64,000 nucleotides of DNA from the NCBI GenBank assembly GCA_026417975.1, contig JAOACD010000003.1, positions 141,781 through 205,780 on the forward strand, given 5' to 3'. The position numbers and the translations under genes were made by a program. Positions 8,976 through 17,728 of this stretch are shown piece by piece. The stretch's first letter is position 1, and each line of letters opens with the position of its first letter. The stretch comes from Melioribacter sp. (GTDB lineage Bacteria; Bacteroidota; Ignavibacteria; Ignavibacteriales; Melioribacteraceae). The notes beneath the pieces are model-generated. The model saw only the letters and a program-made list of their open reading frames with translations, was not told the origin of the DNA and did no database searches.

Positions 8976-9102
8976 ATTTTTTTCTAAGTAAATTTAACAA
9001 ATAATTTTTTTGTTGGTTATTCTTAATTTAAACATGGAAACACTTTTGTTTTATATGATTTTTTTATTAATTCTCGCCATAAAAAAATAAATTTGTGGAA
9101 AA

Positions 9103-9558
9103 ATGTATAGAAAGTATTTTCTTTTTCTCACTATTACTTTAATGGTAAACGCTTTTGCACAGGATAAAGATTTTGGGTTAGGATTTATGGTAGGAGAACC
9201 CACAGGCTTTAGTGCAAAATACTGGGTAAATAATGTAAACGCTTTCGATGGGGGCTTGGCTTATTCATTTGTTAGGAAAAATAGCGCGATTTCTTTGCAC
9301 GTGGATTATTTATACCATAACTTCACATTAATAAAATCACAATATAGATTTCCTATTTATTATGGATTTGGAGCAAGATTAAGGTTTATTGAGAATGAGA
9401 AAAACTCATTGGGTGCAAGAGGTGTACTAGGAATAGTATGGTTGAGTGATAATTTACCTCTAGATGTATTTGTAGAGTTAGTTCCCGTTTTTAATATTTT
9501 TCCTGCTACGGCTTTGAATTTAGATATGGCATTGGGATTTAGGTATTACTTCAAGTAA
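9103..9558 (+). CDS. Small outer-membrane beta-barrel-like protein
   Basis: The 151-residue protein has a signal peptide ending VNAFAQ. The mature part is rich in alternating aromatic and hydrophobic residues and Gly/Asn turns, opening with DKDFGLGFMVGEPTGFSAKY and ending in GFRYYFK. A terminal aromatic strand of this kind is usual for small beta-barrels. A role in the outer membrane is inferred; no enzyme motif is visible. Its stop codon overlaps the ATG of the next gene, a PAS kinase, by one base, so the two are translationally coupled. Confidence 0.7.
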   Translation: MYRKYFLFLTITLMVNAFAQDKDFGLGFMVGEPTGFSAKYWVNNVNAFDGGLAYSFVRKNSAISLHVDYLYHNFTLIKSQYRFPIYYGFGARLRFIENEKNSLGARGVLGIVWLSDNLPLDVFVELVPVFNIFPATALNLDMALGFRYYFK

Positions 9559-10712
9559 TGGAGACAAACGAAGTAAAGACATACTTTGATACTCCTGAAC
9601 GTTCTAGTACTGATGAAATTATTAAAGATTATTTGATATTTCATTTAAATCCCTTAATAACTCAAATTCTTGAGGGGTTCCCTGAGCTTGCAGTAATAAT
9701 TAATAAAAATAGACAAATTGTTGCCTATAACAAAAAAGCTGTAAAAACTTTTAATGTTTCAGAACCTGAATCGTTATTAGGTAAACGAGTTGGAGAAGCT
9801 ATTAATTGCATTTATAGTAACATAATGCCTGCAGGTTGTGGTACAGCTCAGTTTTGCAAAGAATGCGGATTGGTAAAAGCAATTAAACATACTTATGAGT
9901 ATAAATTATTTGCAGAAGAAGAATGTAAAATTACAGCTATCTTTAATAACAAAGAATATTCTTTTGAGTTTTTGGTAAATACACAACTAATTAAGTTTAA
10001 GGACGAAGATTTTATTTTGTTCGCTGTTAAGGATATTTCTAGCATTAAAAGAAAAGAAGCTTTGGAAAGAATTTTTTTTCACGATATTTTGAACACAGCA
10101 AGTGCAATAGACGGGATTACAAAATTATTAATGGATGAAAAAGATGAAAATGAGAAGCATCAGTTAATTTTAGCATTAAATGAGGCTGCACAGCAACTTT
10201 TGAATGAAATAATTTCTCAACGTGATTTGAGAAATGCAGAGGATGGCAAACTTGGAGTAGATATTAAAAAAATTACTATTGTTGATTTTTTAAAAGCGGT
10301 TTATGAAGTTTATAGAAATCATGAACTTGCAAAAAACAAAAATTTAGTTGTAGAGTACCCTGAACAAAACAATGAATTTGAAAGTGATAGAACTTTGCTA
10401 TTAAGATCAATTGGGAATTTAATAAAAAATGCATTAGAAGCATCTAATGAAGGGGATAATGTAAAGATCTACTCTTATTTTAATCGAGAGTATGTTTATT
10501 TTAATGTTTACAATAATCAAGTGATTCCAGAAAATGTTCAACTTCATCTTTTTCAAAGATCATTTAGCACAAAGGGTGTTAAAGGAAGAGGATTGGGATT
10601 GTATAGTGTTAAATTAATAATTGAGCAATACTTAAAAGGGAAAGTTACATACGTTTCGAATGAACTTCTTGGAACTATATTTACAATTCAACTGCCAATA
10701 AAATTTAGTTAA
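9558..10712 (+). CDS. PAS-domain sensor histidine kinase with Cys cluster
   Basis: The soluble protein has 384 residues. A PAS domain (about 35-160) includes a cysteine-rich loop with C84, C94, C100 and C103 (C-x9-C-x5-C-x2-C), the kind of cluster that could bind metal or respond to redox state. The kinase core follows: H175 in FFHDILN, N-box NLIKNALEAS, then a segment where the usual DxGxG box is replaced by VYNNQVIPE, and G2 GRGLGL. That divergent box resembles a known subgroup of sensor kinases, so the enzyme is probably still active. It is coupled to the upstream small beta-barrel gene. No response regulator is adjacent. Confidence 0.87.
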   Translation: METNEVKTYFDTPERSSTDEIIKDYLIFHLNPLITQILEGFPELAVIINKNRQIVAYNKKAVKTFNVSEPESLLGKRVGEAINCIYSNIMPAGCGTAQFCKECGLVKAIKHTYEYKLFAEEECKITAIFNNKEYSFEFLVNTQLIKFKDEDFILFAVKDISSIKRKEALERIFFHDILNTASAIDGITKLLMDEKDENEKHQLILALNEAAQQLLNEIISQRDLRNAEDGKLGVDIKKITIVDFLKAVYEVYRNHELAKNKNLVVEYPEQNNEFESDRTLLLRSIGNLIKNALEASNEGDNVKIYSYFNREYVYFNVYNNQVIPENVQLHLFQRSFSTKGVKGRGLGLYSVKLIIEQYLKGKVTYVSNELLGTIFTIQLPIKFS

Positions 10713-10734
10713 AAAAGAATTTATGGAATGAATT

Positions 10735-11466
10735 ATGGTTGTAAAAAATTTTTTTTGTTTTCTATTTTTATTTATTAGTCTAATTAAAGCACAGAATAAT
10801 TTCGAAAGCGATACAATTCAAACATCAAAAGGAAATTTAATCATAACTTTTATAGGTCACGGTACTTTAATGTTTGAGTTTAATAATATAATAATTCATG
10901 TTGATCCAGTCACTATGTATGCGGATTATTCAAAATTACCAAAAGCAGATATCATTTTAATTACACATCACCACAAAGACCATTGTGATAGAAAAGCAGT
11001 TGAGTTATTAAAAAAAGAAAACACCAAGATATACTGTACAGAAACGTGTAAAAAAGTGTTGACCGAAGGAGTGGTTATGAGAAATTGGGATGTAAAAACT
11101 TTTAAGGCAATAAAGATTGAGGCAATACCTGCTTATAATATAGTTCATAAAAATAATGAAGGTATGCCATTCCATCTTGAAGGGGAATGTAATGGTTATG
11201 TAATAACTTTTGGAAATAAAAAAGTTTATGTAGCTGGAGATACAGAAAACATTCCAGAAATGAAAAAATTAAAAAATATAGACATAGCTTTTTTACCGAT
11301 GAATTTACCTTATACTATGACCCCACAAATGGTTGTAGATGCTGTAAAAATGTTTAATCCTAAAATTCTTTATCCTTATCACTATGGAAATACGAATTTG
11401 AGTGAGCTAGTAGAATTATTAAAAGAAAGAAAAAGTATTGAAATTAGAATAAGAAAAATGAATTAA
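10735..11466 (+). CDS. Secreted metallo-beta-lactamase-fold hydrolase
   Basis: The 243-residue protein begins with a signal peptide ending LIKAQ. The metal site is the classical THHHKDHCD (about 82-90), followed by the lone aspartate in AGDTENIPE and a late histidine in YPYHYGNT, so two metal ions are expected. The order and size resemble UlaG-like/DUF-type MBL hydrolases. Those members act on diverse esters and lactones, so no substrate can be named. Its stop overlaps the stop of the convergent membrane-protein gene by two bases. Confidence 0.86.
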   Translation: MVVKNFFCFLFLFISLIKAQNNFESDTIQTSKGNLIITFIGHGTLMFEFNNIIIHVDPVTMYADYSKLPKADIILITHHHKDHCDRKAVELLKKENTKIYCTETCKKVLTEGVVMRNWDVKTFKAIKIEAIPAYNIVHKNNEGMPFHLEGECNGYVITFGNKKVYVAGDTENIPEMKKLKNIDIAFLPMNLPYTMTPQMVVDAVKMFNPKILYPYHYGNTNLSELVELLKERKSIEIRIRKMN

Positions 11467-12116
11467 TATTTTACAAAAAGAGCGAGTAATCCTACTACCA
11501 AAAGTATTAAACCACTTATTAATTTATCATGATGTTCTAAAAAATTCCATTTCAGCTTACTTATGCCTTTGAATGCTAAATATACAAGTGTTAGCATTGC
11601 TATTATAGTTACAAAAAAATATACTGCAGAAACAATAATAATTCCAAGCCAACCCAACTGACTGGCAGTTAAATAGTAAATTTCAATTTCAAGACATGGG
11701 GAAAAAAACATTGCAATAATAAGAGATAATATTATAGACCTTTTGGTTTTCCTTTTTTGAATTATACTATTAATGTCAATGTGATGATGTTTATGTTCTG
11801 ATTGAATTTTTTTGTGTTCATATTCAAAGTAAAAATATATAAAGCTTAAAATTATTAAAATAGAGGGGGCAATAACTTTTGTGATGAAAAAATAAGACTC
11901 AGAAAGCTTATACCCAACAAAACCAACAACAATTCCAACTATAACTGTGCTTGAGATATGAGAGATACTTATTATTAAAGTTGTCAGAAGTAATTCTCTT
12001 TCATTCCACTTTTCTGAACGGCCTATTGCAACAAGAGGTAACCAATGACTTGGAATTAAAGCATGGGCTATACTTAGTAGAAAACTACCTATAAAAATAT
12101 GTAAGATAGGATGCAT
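11463..12116 (-). CDS. NicO/LysE-like membrane protein with His-rich loop
   Basis: The 217-residue integral membrane protein has about six hydrophobic segments. The first contains HALIPSHW (18-25), which resembles the HAxxPxH motif of the NicO/RcnA nickel-cobalt transporters. A cytoplasmic loop around 99-115 is charged and His-rich (SEHKHHHID), as in metal transporters of this class. A second conserved-looking segment is FFSPCLEIEIYY. Metal transport is plausible by analogy, but the ion and the direction are unknown; a sulfite-exporter-like or DsbD-like protein is the alternative. It sits alone on the minus strand, just downstream of the chemotaxis-type fusion gene. Confidence 0.6.
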   Translation of the reverse strand: MHPILHIFIGSFLLSIAHALIPSHWLPLVAIGRSEKWNERELLLTTLIISISHISSTVIVGIVVGFVGYKLSESYFFITKVIAPSILIILSFIYFYFEYEHKKIQSEHKHHHIDINSIIQKRKTKRSIILSLIIAMFFSPCLEIEIYYLTASQLGWLGIIIVSAVYFFVTIIAMLTLVYLAFKGISKLKWNFLEHHDKLISGLILLVVGLLALFVKY

Positions 12117-12190
12117 AAGAAAATATTAATTTACAATTCAATTATAATGAAATAAGAGGAATTTACAAGAGGTAAACTAATGGTTTTCTA

Positions 12191-14134
12191 TTAATTTTTA
12201 GTTCTGTTCTCTGGTTTTAATATCATTGATAAATTCAACAGTATGAATATAGTTGTGTCTGTTTTTGCAAGAGCAAGTATGTATTCGTCTGTATCGTTTT
12301 TACCGAAGTTTGGTGCTTCTTCAATTTCAGATGCTTTGACATCATAAACAGCTTCTACCTCATCTACAATTAAACCTACTCGTATCAGTAAACCATCGAT
12401 TTTATCCTCTACTATAACTATTCTTGTTTTAGTGTCATACTCTTTTTCTGGCATGTTAAGTTTAAGGCGTAAGTCTACAACGGGAACTATGTTTCCTCGT
12501 AAATTTATTACTCCTTTTACGTATTTTGGTGTATTAGGTACAGGTGTAATTTTAATTAGTCTAATTATTTCGATTATCTTAAGAATTTCTATTCCATAGT
12601 GTTCTGTTCCAAGAGAGAATTTAAGGTATTTTCCTTCCATATTTAGTAATGCTTTTGTTTTGTTTTCAAAGGAGATAGTTTCTTCTTGGTTTATTAATTG
12701 TCTTGCTTTCTTAGCTAATTCATCTTCACTAACATAGCTGCGTGCTTCAGTTTTATCTTTTTCGGAACATACGGCATCTGCAAACCTTTTATCTACGAAT
12801 TTGTTTAAATCAATAATTGCACCTATTCCCATTTTATTGTGCATATAATGTTGAATGAAATCTAAATCGCCTATGACAGGGTAAAGATTGTGTGTTTTGA
12901 TTCCTTTTGGTTCTGTAAGAACATTTTTTAAGATAGGAACAGTTAAACCAAGTTCTTTTTTTGGATCTAAAAAGTCAACAGCAATTTCGGCGGCAAGCGT
13001 AGGTTTTTGAGAAATAAATTTTCCTGAGTATACTATCATTTCTACAAATTCTTTAACTGCATCAGGAAAACGTTCAATAAAATCTGCTTGCATGGCAAGT
13101 ACACAACATGGATGATTTTCCCACAATTCACTAGAAAGAAATTGTAATTCAGCAATACCAGCAGCTATTGCTTTTGTTCCTATAGGTTCAGCTACTAGAT
13201 AACCGCTTGCATCTGGATTGCCTGAAAGAAATTCTGGCATTTTTATTGGAGCAACAACTTCAAGTTTTACATCTACATTTTTTTGTCCACTTACTCCAGG
13301 ATTTAATCCAATATTTTTGAAAAAAATGTGTGCAAGCATATTATGAATAGACATAGTATGAGGGATTAAAAAAGATTTCCCTCTAAAAAATTCTACACCA
13401 GATTCATCACTACCAGTTTTGTTTCTAACACATATGCTGCCATTTTTATGAGCAAATAAAATTAATCTTAATGGAACTCCGTAATTATACAAATCCATAG
13501 CTAATGGAGCCAAGATAAAAGCAGCATCAGCCGAACCATTTTCAAGTGCTTTTGCTACTGCATTCCAGCTTGGTAGACATTCTGTTTCTAATTCAAAATA
13601 CTTAGGATTAAGTTCACTCTTTTTAATTAAATGCTTTAATACTCCCAAAGTTAAATGATCAGTAATTTGAATGTGAATAGCTTTTATTAATGCTTTGCCA
13701 GATTTTGTTATTTTTGATTCTAATGAACGAATTATTTTTTCTTCTTTTGATTTTATTCCAAGTGCTTCATTAATTTTTTCAAGTAATTCGTCTTTGTTGA
13801 ATGGTTTAGAAATGAAGCTACTAACTCCGGCATCAATAGCTTTTTCTACCTCTTTTTTTTCGCCTCTGCCTGTGGCCATCAAAAATGGAATATTCTTAGT
13901 TGATTCATTGGCTCTAACCCATCTTAGTAATTCATAGCCATCCATCTCTGGCATATTCCAATCACTTATAATGAGATCAATGGATGGATTACTTTGTAAA
14001 TAGTTAACCGCTGCTTTACCATTTTCAACTTGTTGTATATTTGTAAATCCAAGAGAATTAAGTGTTTTTATTTCCATTTGACGCATTACATTGGCGTCTT
14101 CAACAAGTAATATTTTTACGCTTTTTAAATCCAT
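12191..14134 (-). CDS. REC / NrtA-like substrate-binding-like / CheW fusion protein
   Basis: The 647-residue protein joins three parts that are normally separate. Residues 5-125 are a CheY-like receiver with acidic pair ED and phospho-aspartate D58 (SDWNMPEMDG). Residues about 147-455 look like a periplasmic substrate-binding protein of the NMT1/SsuA/NrtA class (AIHIQITDHLTLGVLKHLI, SADAAFILAPLAMDLY). Residues about 500-640 are a CheW domain (YLKFSLGTEHYGIEILKIIE, VKGVINLRGNIVPVVDLR). No signal peptide or membrane segment is present, so the binding-like domain is cytoplasmic. I infer a CheV-like adaptor that couples a small-molecule signal and a phospho-signal to a chemoreceptor array. No other che gene lies in the window. 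Confidence 0.85.
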   Translation of the reverse strand: MDLKSVKILLVEDANVMRQMEIKTLNSLGFTNIQQVENGKAAVNYLQSNPSIDLIISDWNMPEMDGYELLRWVRANESTKNIPFLMATGRGEKKEVEKAIDAGVSSFISKPFNKDELLEKINEALGIKSKEEKIIRSLESKITKSGKALIKAIHIQITDHLTLGVLKHLIKKSELNPKYFELETECLPSWNAVAKALENGSADAAFILAPLAMDLYNYGVPLRLILFAHKNGSICVRNKTGSDESGVEFFRGKSFLIPHTMSIHNMLAHIFFKNIGLNPGVSGQKNVDVKLEVVAPIKMPEFLSGNPDASGYLVAEPIGTKAIAAGIAELQFLSSELWENHPCCVLAMQADFIERFPDAVKEFVEMIVYSGKFISQKPTLAAEIAVDFLDPKKELGLTVPILKNVLTEPKGIKTHNLYPVIGDLDFIQHYMHNKMGIGAIIDLNKFVDKRFADAVCSEKDKTEARSYVSEDELAKKARQLINQEETISFENKTKALLNMEGKYLKFSLGTEHYGIEILKIIEIIRLIKITPVPNTPKYVKGVINLRGNIVPVVDLRLKLNMPEKEYDTKTRIVIVEDKIDGLLIRVGLIVDEVEAVYDVKASEIEEAPNFGKNDTDEYILALAKTDTTIFILLNLSMILKPENRTKN

Positions 14135-14366
14135 TAAAAATCCTTGAATTAATAGATTTGTTCAAGCTATTATCGAATAAAGAAATTAAATTTTTATTTT
14201 TTTTGAAAATTTTGCTGAATAAGTTTAGTTGTCTTAATAAAATTTAATTTTAAAGAGAAAAATTTGGAACTAAAATGAGGATTATAATTTAAAATAGCTG
14301 CATTTACTGAAGCTTTTCTGCAAAATTTCTCATCTTTTTAATTTTAACTAATCAGAGAGGTGTAAT
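14135..14366. other. Divergent promoter region
   Basis: This 232-base AT-rich gap separates the minus-strand REC-CheW gene from the plus-strand glycosyltransferase gene, so it must hold both promoters. Neither can be placed with confidence. A ribosome binding site (AGAGAGGTG) lies just before the ATG at 14367. Confidence 0.45.
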
Positions 14367-16652
14367 ATGTCTAGCTTGCAGAAGCTAAAAAAAATAGCTT
14401 TTGTTGGTAATTACCCTCCGCGACAATGTGGCATTGCAACTTTTACTTATGATTTAAGAAATGCTGTACAGAATCAATATCCTCATACAGAATGTCTTGT
14501 TTTAGCAATGAATGATAGGGACCAGGATTTTGAGTATCCATCAGAAGTTAGATTTGTTATTAATAAAAGAGATATAAACACTTATCAAAAGGCTGCGGAT
14601 TTTCTAAATTTTAATAATATTGATATTGTTTGTCTGCAACATGAATATGGAATATTTGGAGGAACCGAAGGTAGTCATATCTTGGCTTTTCTAAGAAATC
14701 TGAAAATGCCTGTTGTTACTACATTGCACACAATCTTAAATGAACCAAATCCAGATCAAAGAAGAGTAATGAAGGAATTAATATCTTATTCTTCAAGATT
14801 AATAACTATGACGGAACGTGGAAGGGAGTTCCTAAAAACAATTTACAATGCTTCGGATGATATAATAGATGTAATTCCACATGGTATACCCGATATGCCA
14901 TTTGTAGATCCAAATTTTTATAAGGATAGATTTGGTGTTGAAGGAAAATATGTAATACTTACGTTTGGTTTACTATCTCCAAATAAAGGAATCGAATATG
15001 TCCTTAAGGCTTTGCCAAAAGTATTGGCAGTATTCCCAAATCTTGTCTATATAATTTTAGGAGCAACTCACCCAAATATAGTTAGAGAATATGGAGAATC
15101 CTATAGAATGAATTTGGAGAGACTTGCTCATGATCTTGGTATTAAGAAAAATGTTATTTTTTATAATAGATTTGTAGATGCAGAGGAACTTAAAGAGTTT
15201 ATAGGAGCTGCGGATATTTATATAACTCCGTATTTAAATAAGGCACAAATTACCTCTGGAACTTTATCTTATTCTTTTGGTTGTGGTAAAGCAGTTATAT
15301 CAACTCCATACTGGCATGCAGAGGAATTATTAGCAGACGACCGCGGAGTGTTAGTTCCGTTTGCAAATTCTGATGCTATTGCAGTAGAAATTATTAAACT
15401 TTTACAAGATGAACCACGAAGGCATGCAATGAGAAAAAAAGCATATATGCTTGGCAGGGAAATGGTATGGAATAATATTGCTCACCTTTATGTAGAATCA
15501 TTTCAAAAAGCAAGAAGTCAAAAGGTTGATAAATCCCAAATTTCTTTTTCAGTAAAAACATTAAACGAGCAAAGCATGGAACTTCCTACGTTTAAATTTA
15601 ATCATTTAATTAATATGACTGATTCAACGGGAATTATTCAACATGCAAGATTTACTATTCCACAGTATAGCGAAGGATATTGCTTAGATGACAATGCTCG
15701 TGCATTTCTTCTTACAATTTTATTAGAAGAGATTGGTTTAATGGATGATCAAATCGAAGCATTAGCAAAAAAATATGCTGCTTTTATTCTCTATTCATTT
15801 AATGAAAAGAAAAATAGGTTCCGCAATTTCATGGATTTTAATCGCAAATGGAAAGAAGATGTTGGTTCTGACGATTCTCAAGGACGAGCATTATGGGCTT
15901 TAGGAACTTGTGTAAATAGATCAAGGAAAAAAGATTTACAAATGTGGGCGACTCAGCTGTTTAATAGAGCCTTGCCAATATTAACAGAGTTGACATCACC
16001 TAGAGCATGGGCTTTTGGATTAATTGGTATAAATGAATATTTGCAGAAGATGAGCGGAGATAGAGTTGCAATTCAAATTAGAGACAACTTAATACAAAGA
16101 TTAGTCGAGCTTTATGAAAAAAATAGTGATGAAAAATGGCATTGGTTTGAAAATTATCTTGTTTATGATAACGCGCGCTTATCTCAGGCACTAATTTTAA
16201 CTGCAAAATCTTCACAAAATCAAAGAGCATTTGACATTGGAATAGAGTCCTTAAGATGGTTAGTAGAACTTCAAATATCGGAGACAGGTTCATTTAGACC
16301 AATTGGCTCTGAGGGGTGGTATAATAGAAATGGAACAAGAGCAAATTTTGACCAACAACCAATATCTGCTTACGAAATTGTTTCCGCATGTCTCGATGCC
16401 TTTCAGATAACAGAAGATTATTATTGGTACAATAAAGCTCGAATAGCATTTGAGTGGTTTTTAGGAAGGAACGACTTAGGATTAGCTTTATATGACCCTG
16501 TAACAGGTGGTTGTTACGATGCTCTTCATGTTGATAGGGTTAATTTAAATGAAGGTGCAGAATCTACATTATCATTTTTGCTTTCACTTGCTGAAATGTA
16601 TCGAGTGGAAAACTTGATTAAGTCTTACGAACATGTTAAAAGTTATGAATAA
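14367..16652 (+). CDS. GT4-family glycosyltransferase with C-terminal helical domain
   Basis: The 761-residue protein has a two-Rossmann GT4/GT-B glycosyltransferase in about 8-390: FVGNYPPRQCGIATFT at the N-terminus, LHTILNEPN, then LTFGLLSPNKGIEYVLKAL and the donor-site region around TSGTLSYSFGCGKAVIST. The second half (about 420-755) is a long all-helical part (EGYCLDDNARAFLLTI, WHWFENYLVYDNARLSQALI), similar in style to the (alpha/alpha)6 toroids of glycoside hydrolases. The GH130 gene follows 40 bases later, and the pair is likely one functional unit for mannose-containing glycans. Donor and product are not determined. A ribosome binding site AGAGAGGTG sits before the ATG. Confidence 0.87.
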   Translation: MSSLQKLKKIAFVGNYPPRQCGIATFTYDLRNAVQNQYPHTECLVLAMNDRDQDFEYPSEVRFVINKRDINTYQKAADFLNFNNIDIVCLQHEYGIFGGTEGSHILAFLRNLKMPVVTTLHTILNEPNPDQRRVMKELISYSSRLITMTERGREFLKTIYNASDDIIDVIPHGIPDMPFVDPNFYKDRFGVEGKYVILTFGLLSPNKGIEYVLKALPKVLAVFPNLVYIILGATHPNIVREYGESYRMNLERLAHDLGIKKNVIFYNRFVDAEELKEFIGAADIYITPYLNKAQITSGTLSYSFGCGKAVISTPYWHAEELLADDRGVLVPFANSDAIAVEIIKLLQDEPRRHAMRKKAYMLGREMVWNNIAHLYVESFQKARSQKVDKSQISFSVKTLNEQSMELPTFKFNHLINMTDSTGIIQHARFTIPQYSEGYCLDDNARAFLLTILLEEIGLMDDQIEALAKKYAAFILYSFNEKKNRFRNFMDFNRKWKEDVGSDDSQGRALWALGTCVNRSRKKDLQMWATQLFNRALPILTELTSPRAWAFGLIGINEYLQKMSGDRVAIQIRDNLIQRLVELYEKNSDEKWHWFENYLVYDNARLSQALILTAKSSQNQRAFDIGIESLRWLVELQISETGSFRPIGSEGWYNRNGTRANFDQQPISAYEIVSACLDAFQITEDYYWYNKARIAFEWFLGRNDLGLALYDPVTGGCYDALHVDRVNLNEGAESTLSFLLSLAEMYRVENLIKSYEHVKSYE

Positions 16653-16692
16653 ATTTTCGAAAATTAAATGCGTATAAGAAAGGAGTTACTTT

Positions 16693-17661
16693 ATGATTAA
16701 TTCTTCACATGAATTATTTCATAGATATATTCATAATCCAATTATAACAATTAAAGATATACCATATCCTGCTAATACTGTATTTAATTGTGGTGCTGTC
16801 GAAATTGACGGAGAGACAATTTTATTACTTAGAGTAGAAGATTTAAGAGGTATATCGCATTTAACTGTGGCACGTAGCAAAAATGGTGTAACAAATTGGC
16901 AAATTGATTCTAAACCTACTTTAATGCCCGATCCTTTAAATTATCCAGAAGAAATATGGGGTATAGAAGATCCCCGGATTACATATCTAAGTGAATTAGG
17001 GAAATATGCTATAACATATACTGCTTATTCTCATGGAGGTCCACTTGTTTCGTTAGCTATGACAGAAGACTTCAGAACATTTGAAAGATATGGGGCAATT
17101 TTGCCCCCTGAAGATAAAGACGCTGCTTTGTTTCCTGTTAAATTTGGAAATAGGTGGGCATTGCTTCACCGTCCAATTATTTCTACTCCTTACTCTGCAG
17201 CACACATTTGGATTTCATTTTCGCCTGATTTGATACACTGGGGCGAGCATAGAATCTTAATTAGAGCAAGAGAAGGAGCATGGTGGGATGCAAACAAAAT
17301 TGGTTTGTCTCCACCTCCTATTCAAATTCCTGAAGGTTGGTTGGTATTGTATCATGGAGTTAAAAGAACAGCTGGGGGTGTTATTTATCGTTTAGGACTT
17401 GTGTTGTTGGATTTGGAAGATCCAACAAAAGTATTGAGAAGAAGTGATGAGTGGATATTTGGTCCAAGAGAACATTACGAAAAGGAAGGAGATGTAGATG
17501 ATGTTGTATTTCCGTGTGGATGGATTATTAATGGTGATGATGTAAGGCTTTACTATGGTGCAGCAGATTCTTGTATTGGATTGGCTACTGCAAAGTTAAG
17601 CGATTTGAGAAATTATATATTATCTTGCCCTGTAGCTGAAAAATCTTTAAGATGGGGATAA
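16693..17661 (+). CDS. GH130-family beta-mannoside phosphorylase/hydrolase
   Basis: The 322-residue protein matches the five-bladed beta-propeller GH130 family: NPIITIKDIPYPANTVFNCG at the start, EDPRITYLSELGKYAITYTA with the catalytic-site aspartate, FPVKFGNRWALLHRP, YHGVKRTAGGVIYRLG and FPCGWIINGDDVRLYYGAAD. GH130 enzymes cleave beta-mannosides with phosphate to give mannose 1-phosphate, although some members are hydrolases. No signal peptide is present, so it acts in the cytoplasm. It is downstream of a GT4 gene with a good ribosome binding site (AAGGAG) and is closed by a strong terminator, so the GT4-GH130 pair is a two-gene operon. Confidence 0.9.
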   Translation: MINSSHELFHRYIHNPIITIKDIPYPANTVFNCGAVEIDGETILLLRVEDLRGISHLTVARSKNGVTNWQIDSKPTLMPDPLNYPEEIWGIEDPRITYLSELGKYAITYTAYSHGGPLVSLAMTEDFRTFERYGAILPPEDKDAALFPVKFGNRWALLHRPIISTPYSAAHIWISFSPDLIHWGEHRILIRAREGAWWDANKIGLSPPPIQIPEGWLVLYHGVKRTAGGVIYRLGLVLLDLEDPTKVLRRSDEWIFGPREHYEKEGDVDDVVFPCGWIINGDDVRLYYGAADSCIGLATAKLSDLRNYILSCPVAEKSLRWG

Positions 17662-17675
17662 AATAAACTGATTCT

Positions 17676-17722
17676 GGTTGTTCGTATCTGTATTTTTATA
17701 TTGATACGAACAACCTTTTTTT
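17676..17722 (+). terminator. Intrinsic terminator after GH130 gene
   Basis: A perfect 13-bp stem (GGTTGTTCGTATC at 17676-17688 with its complement at 17703-17715) is followed by seven T. It ends only six bases before the next ATG. Confidence 0.93.
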
Positions 17723-17728
17723 ATAGTT

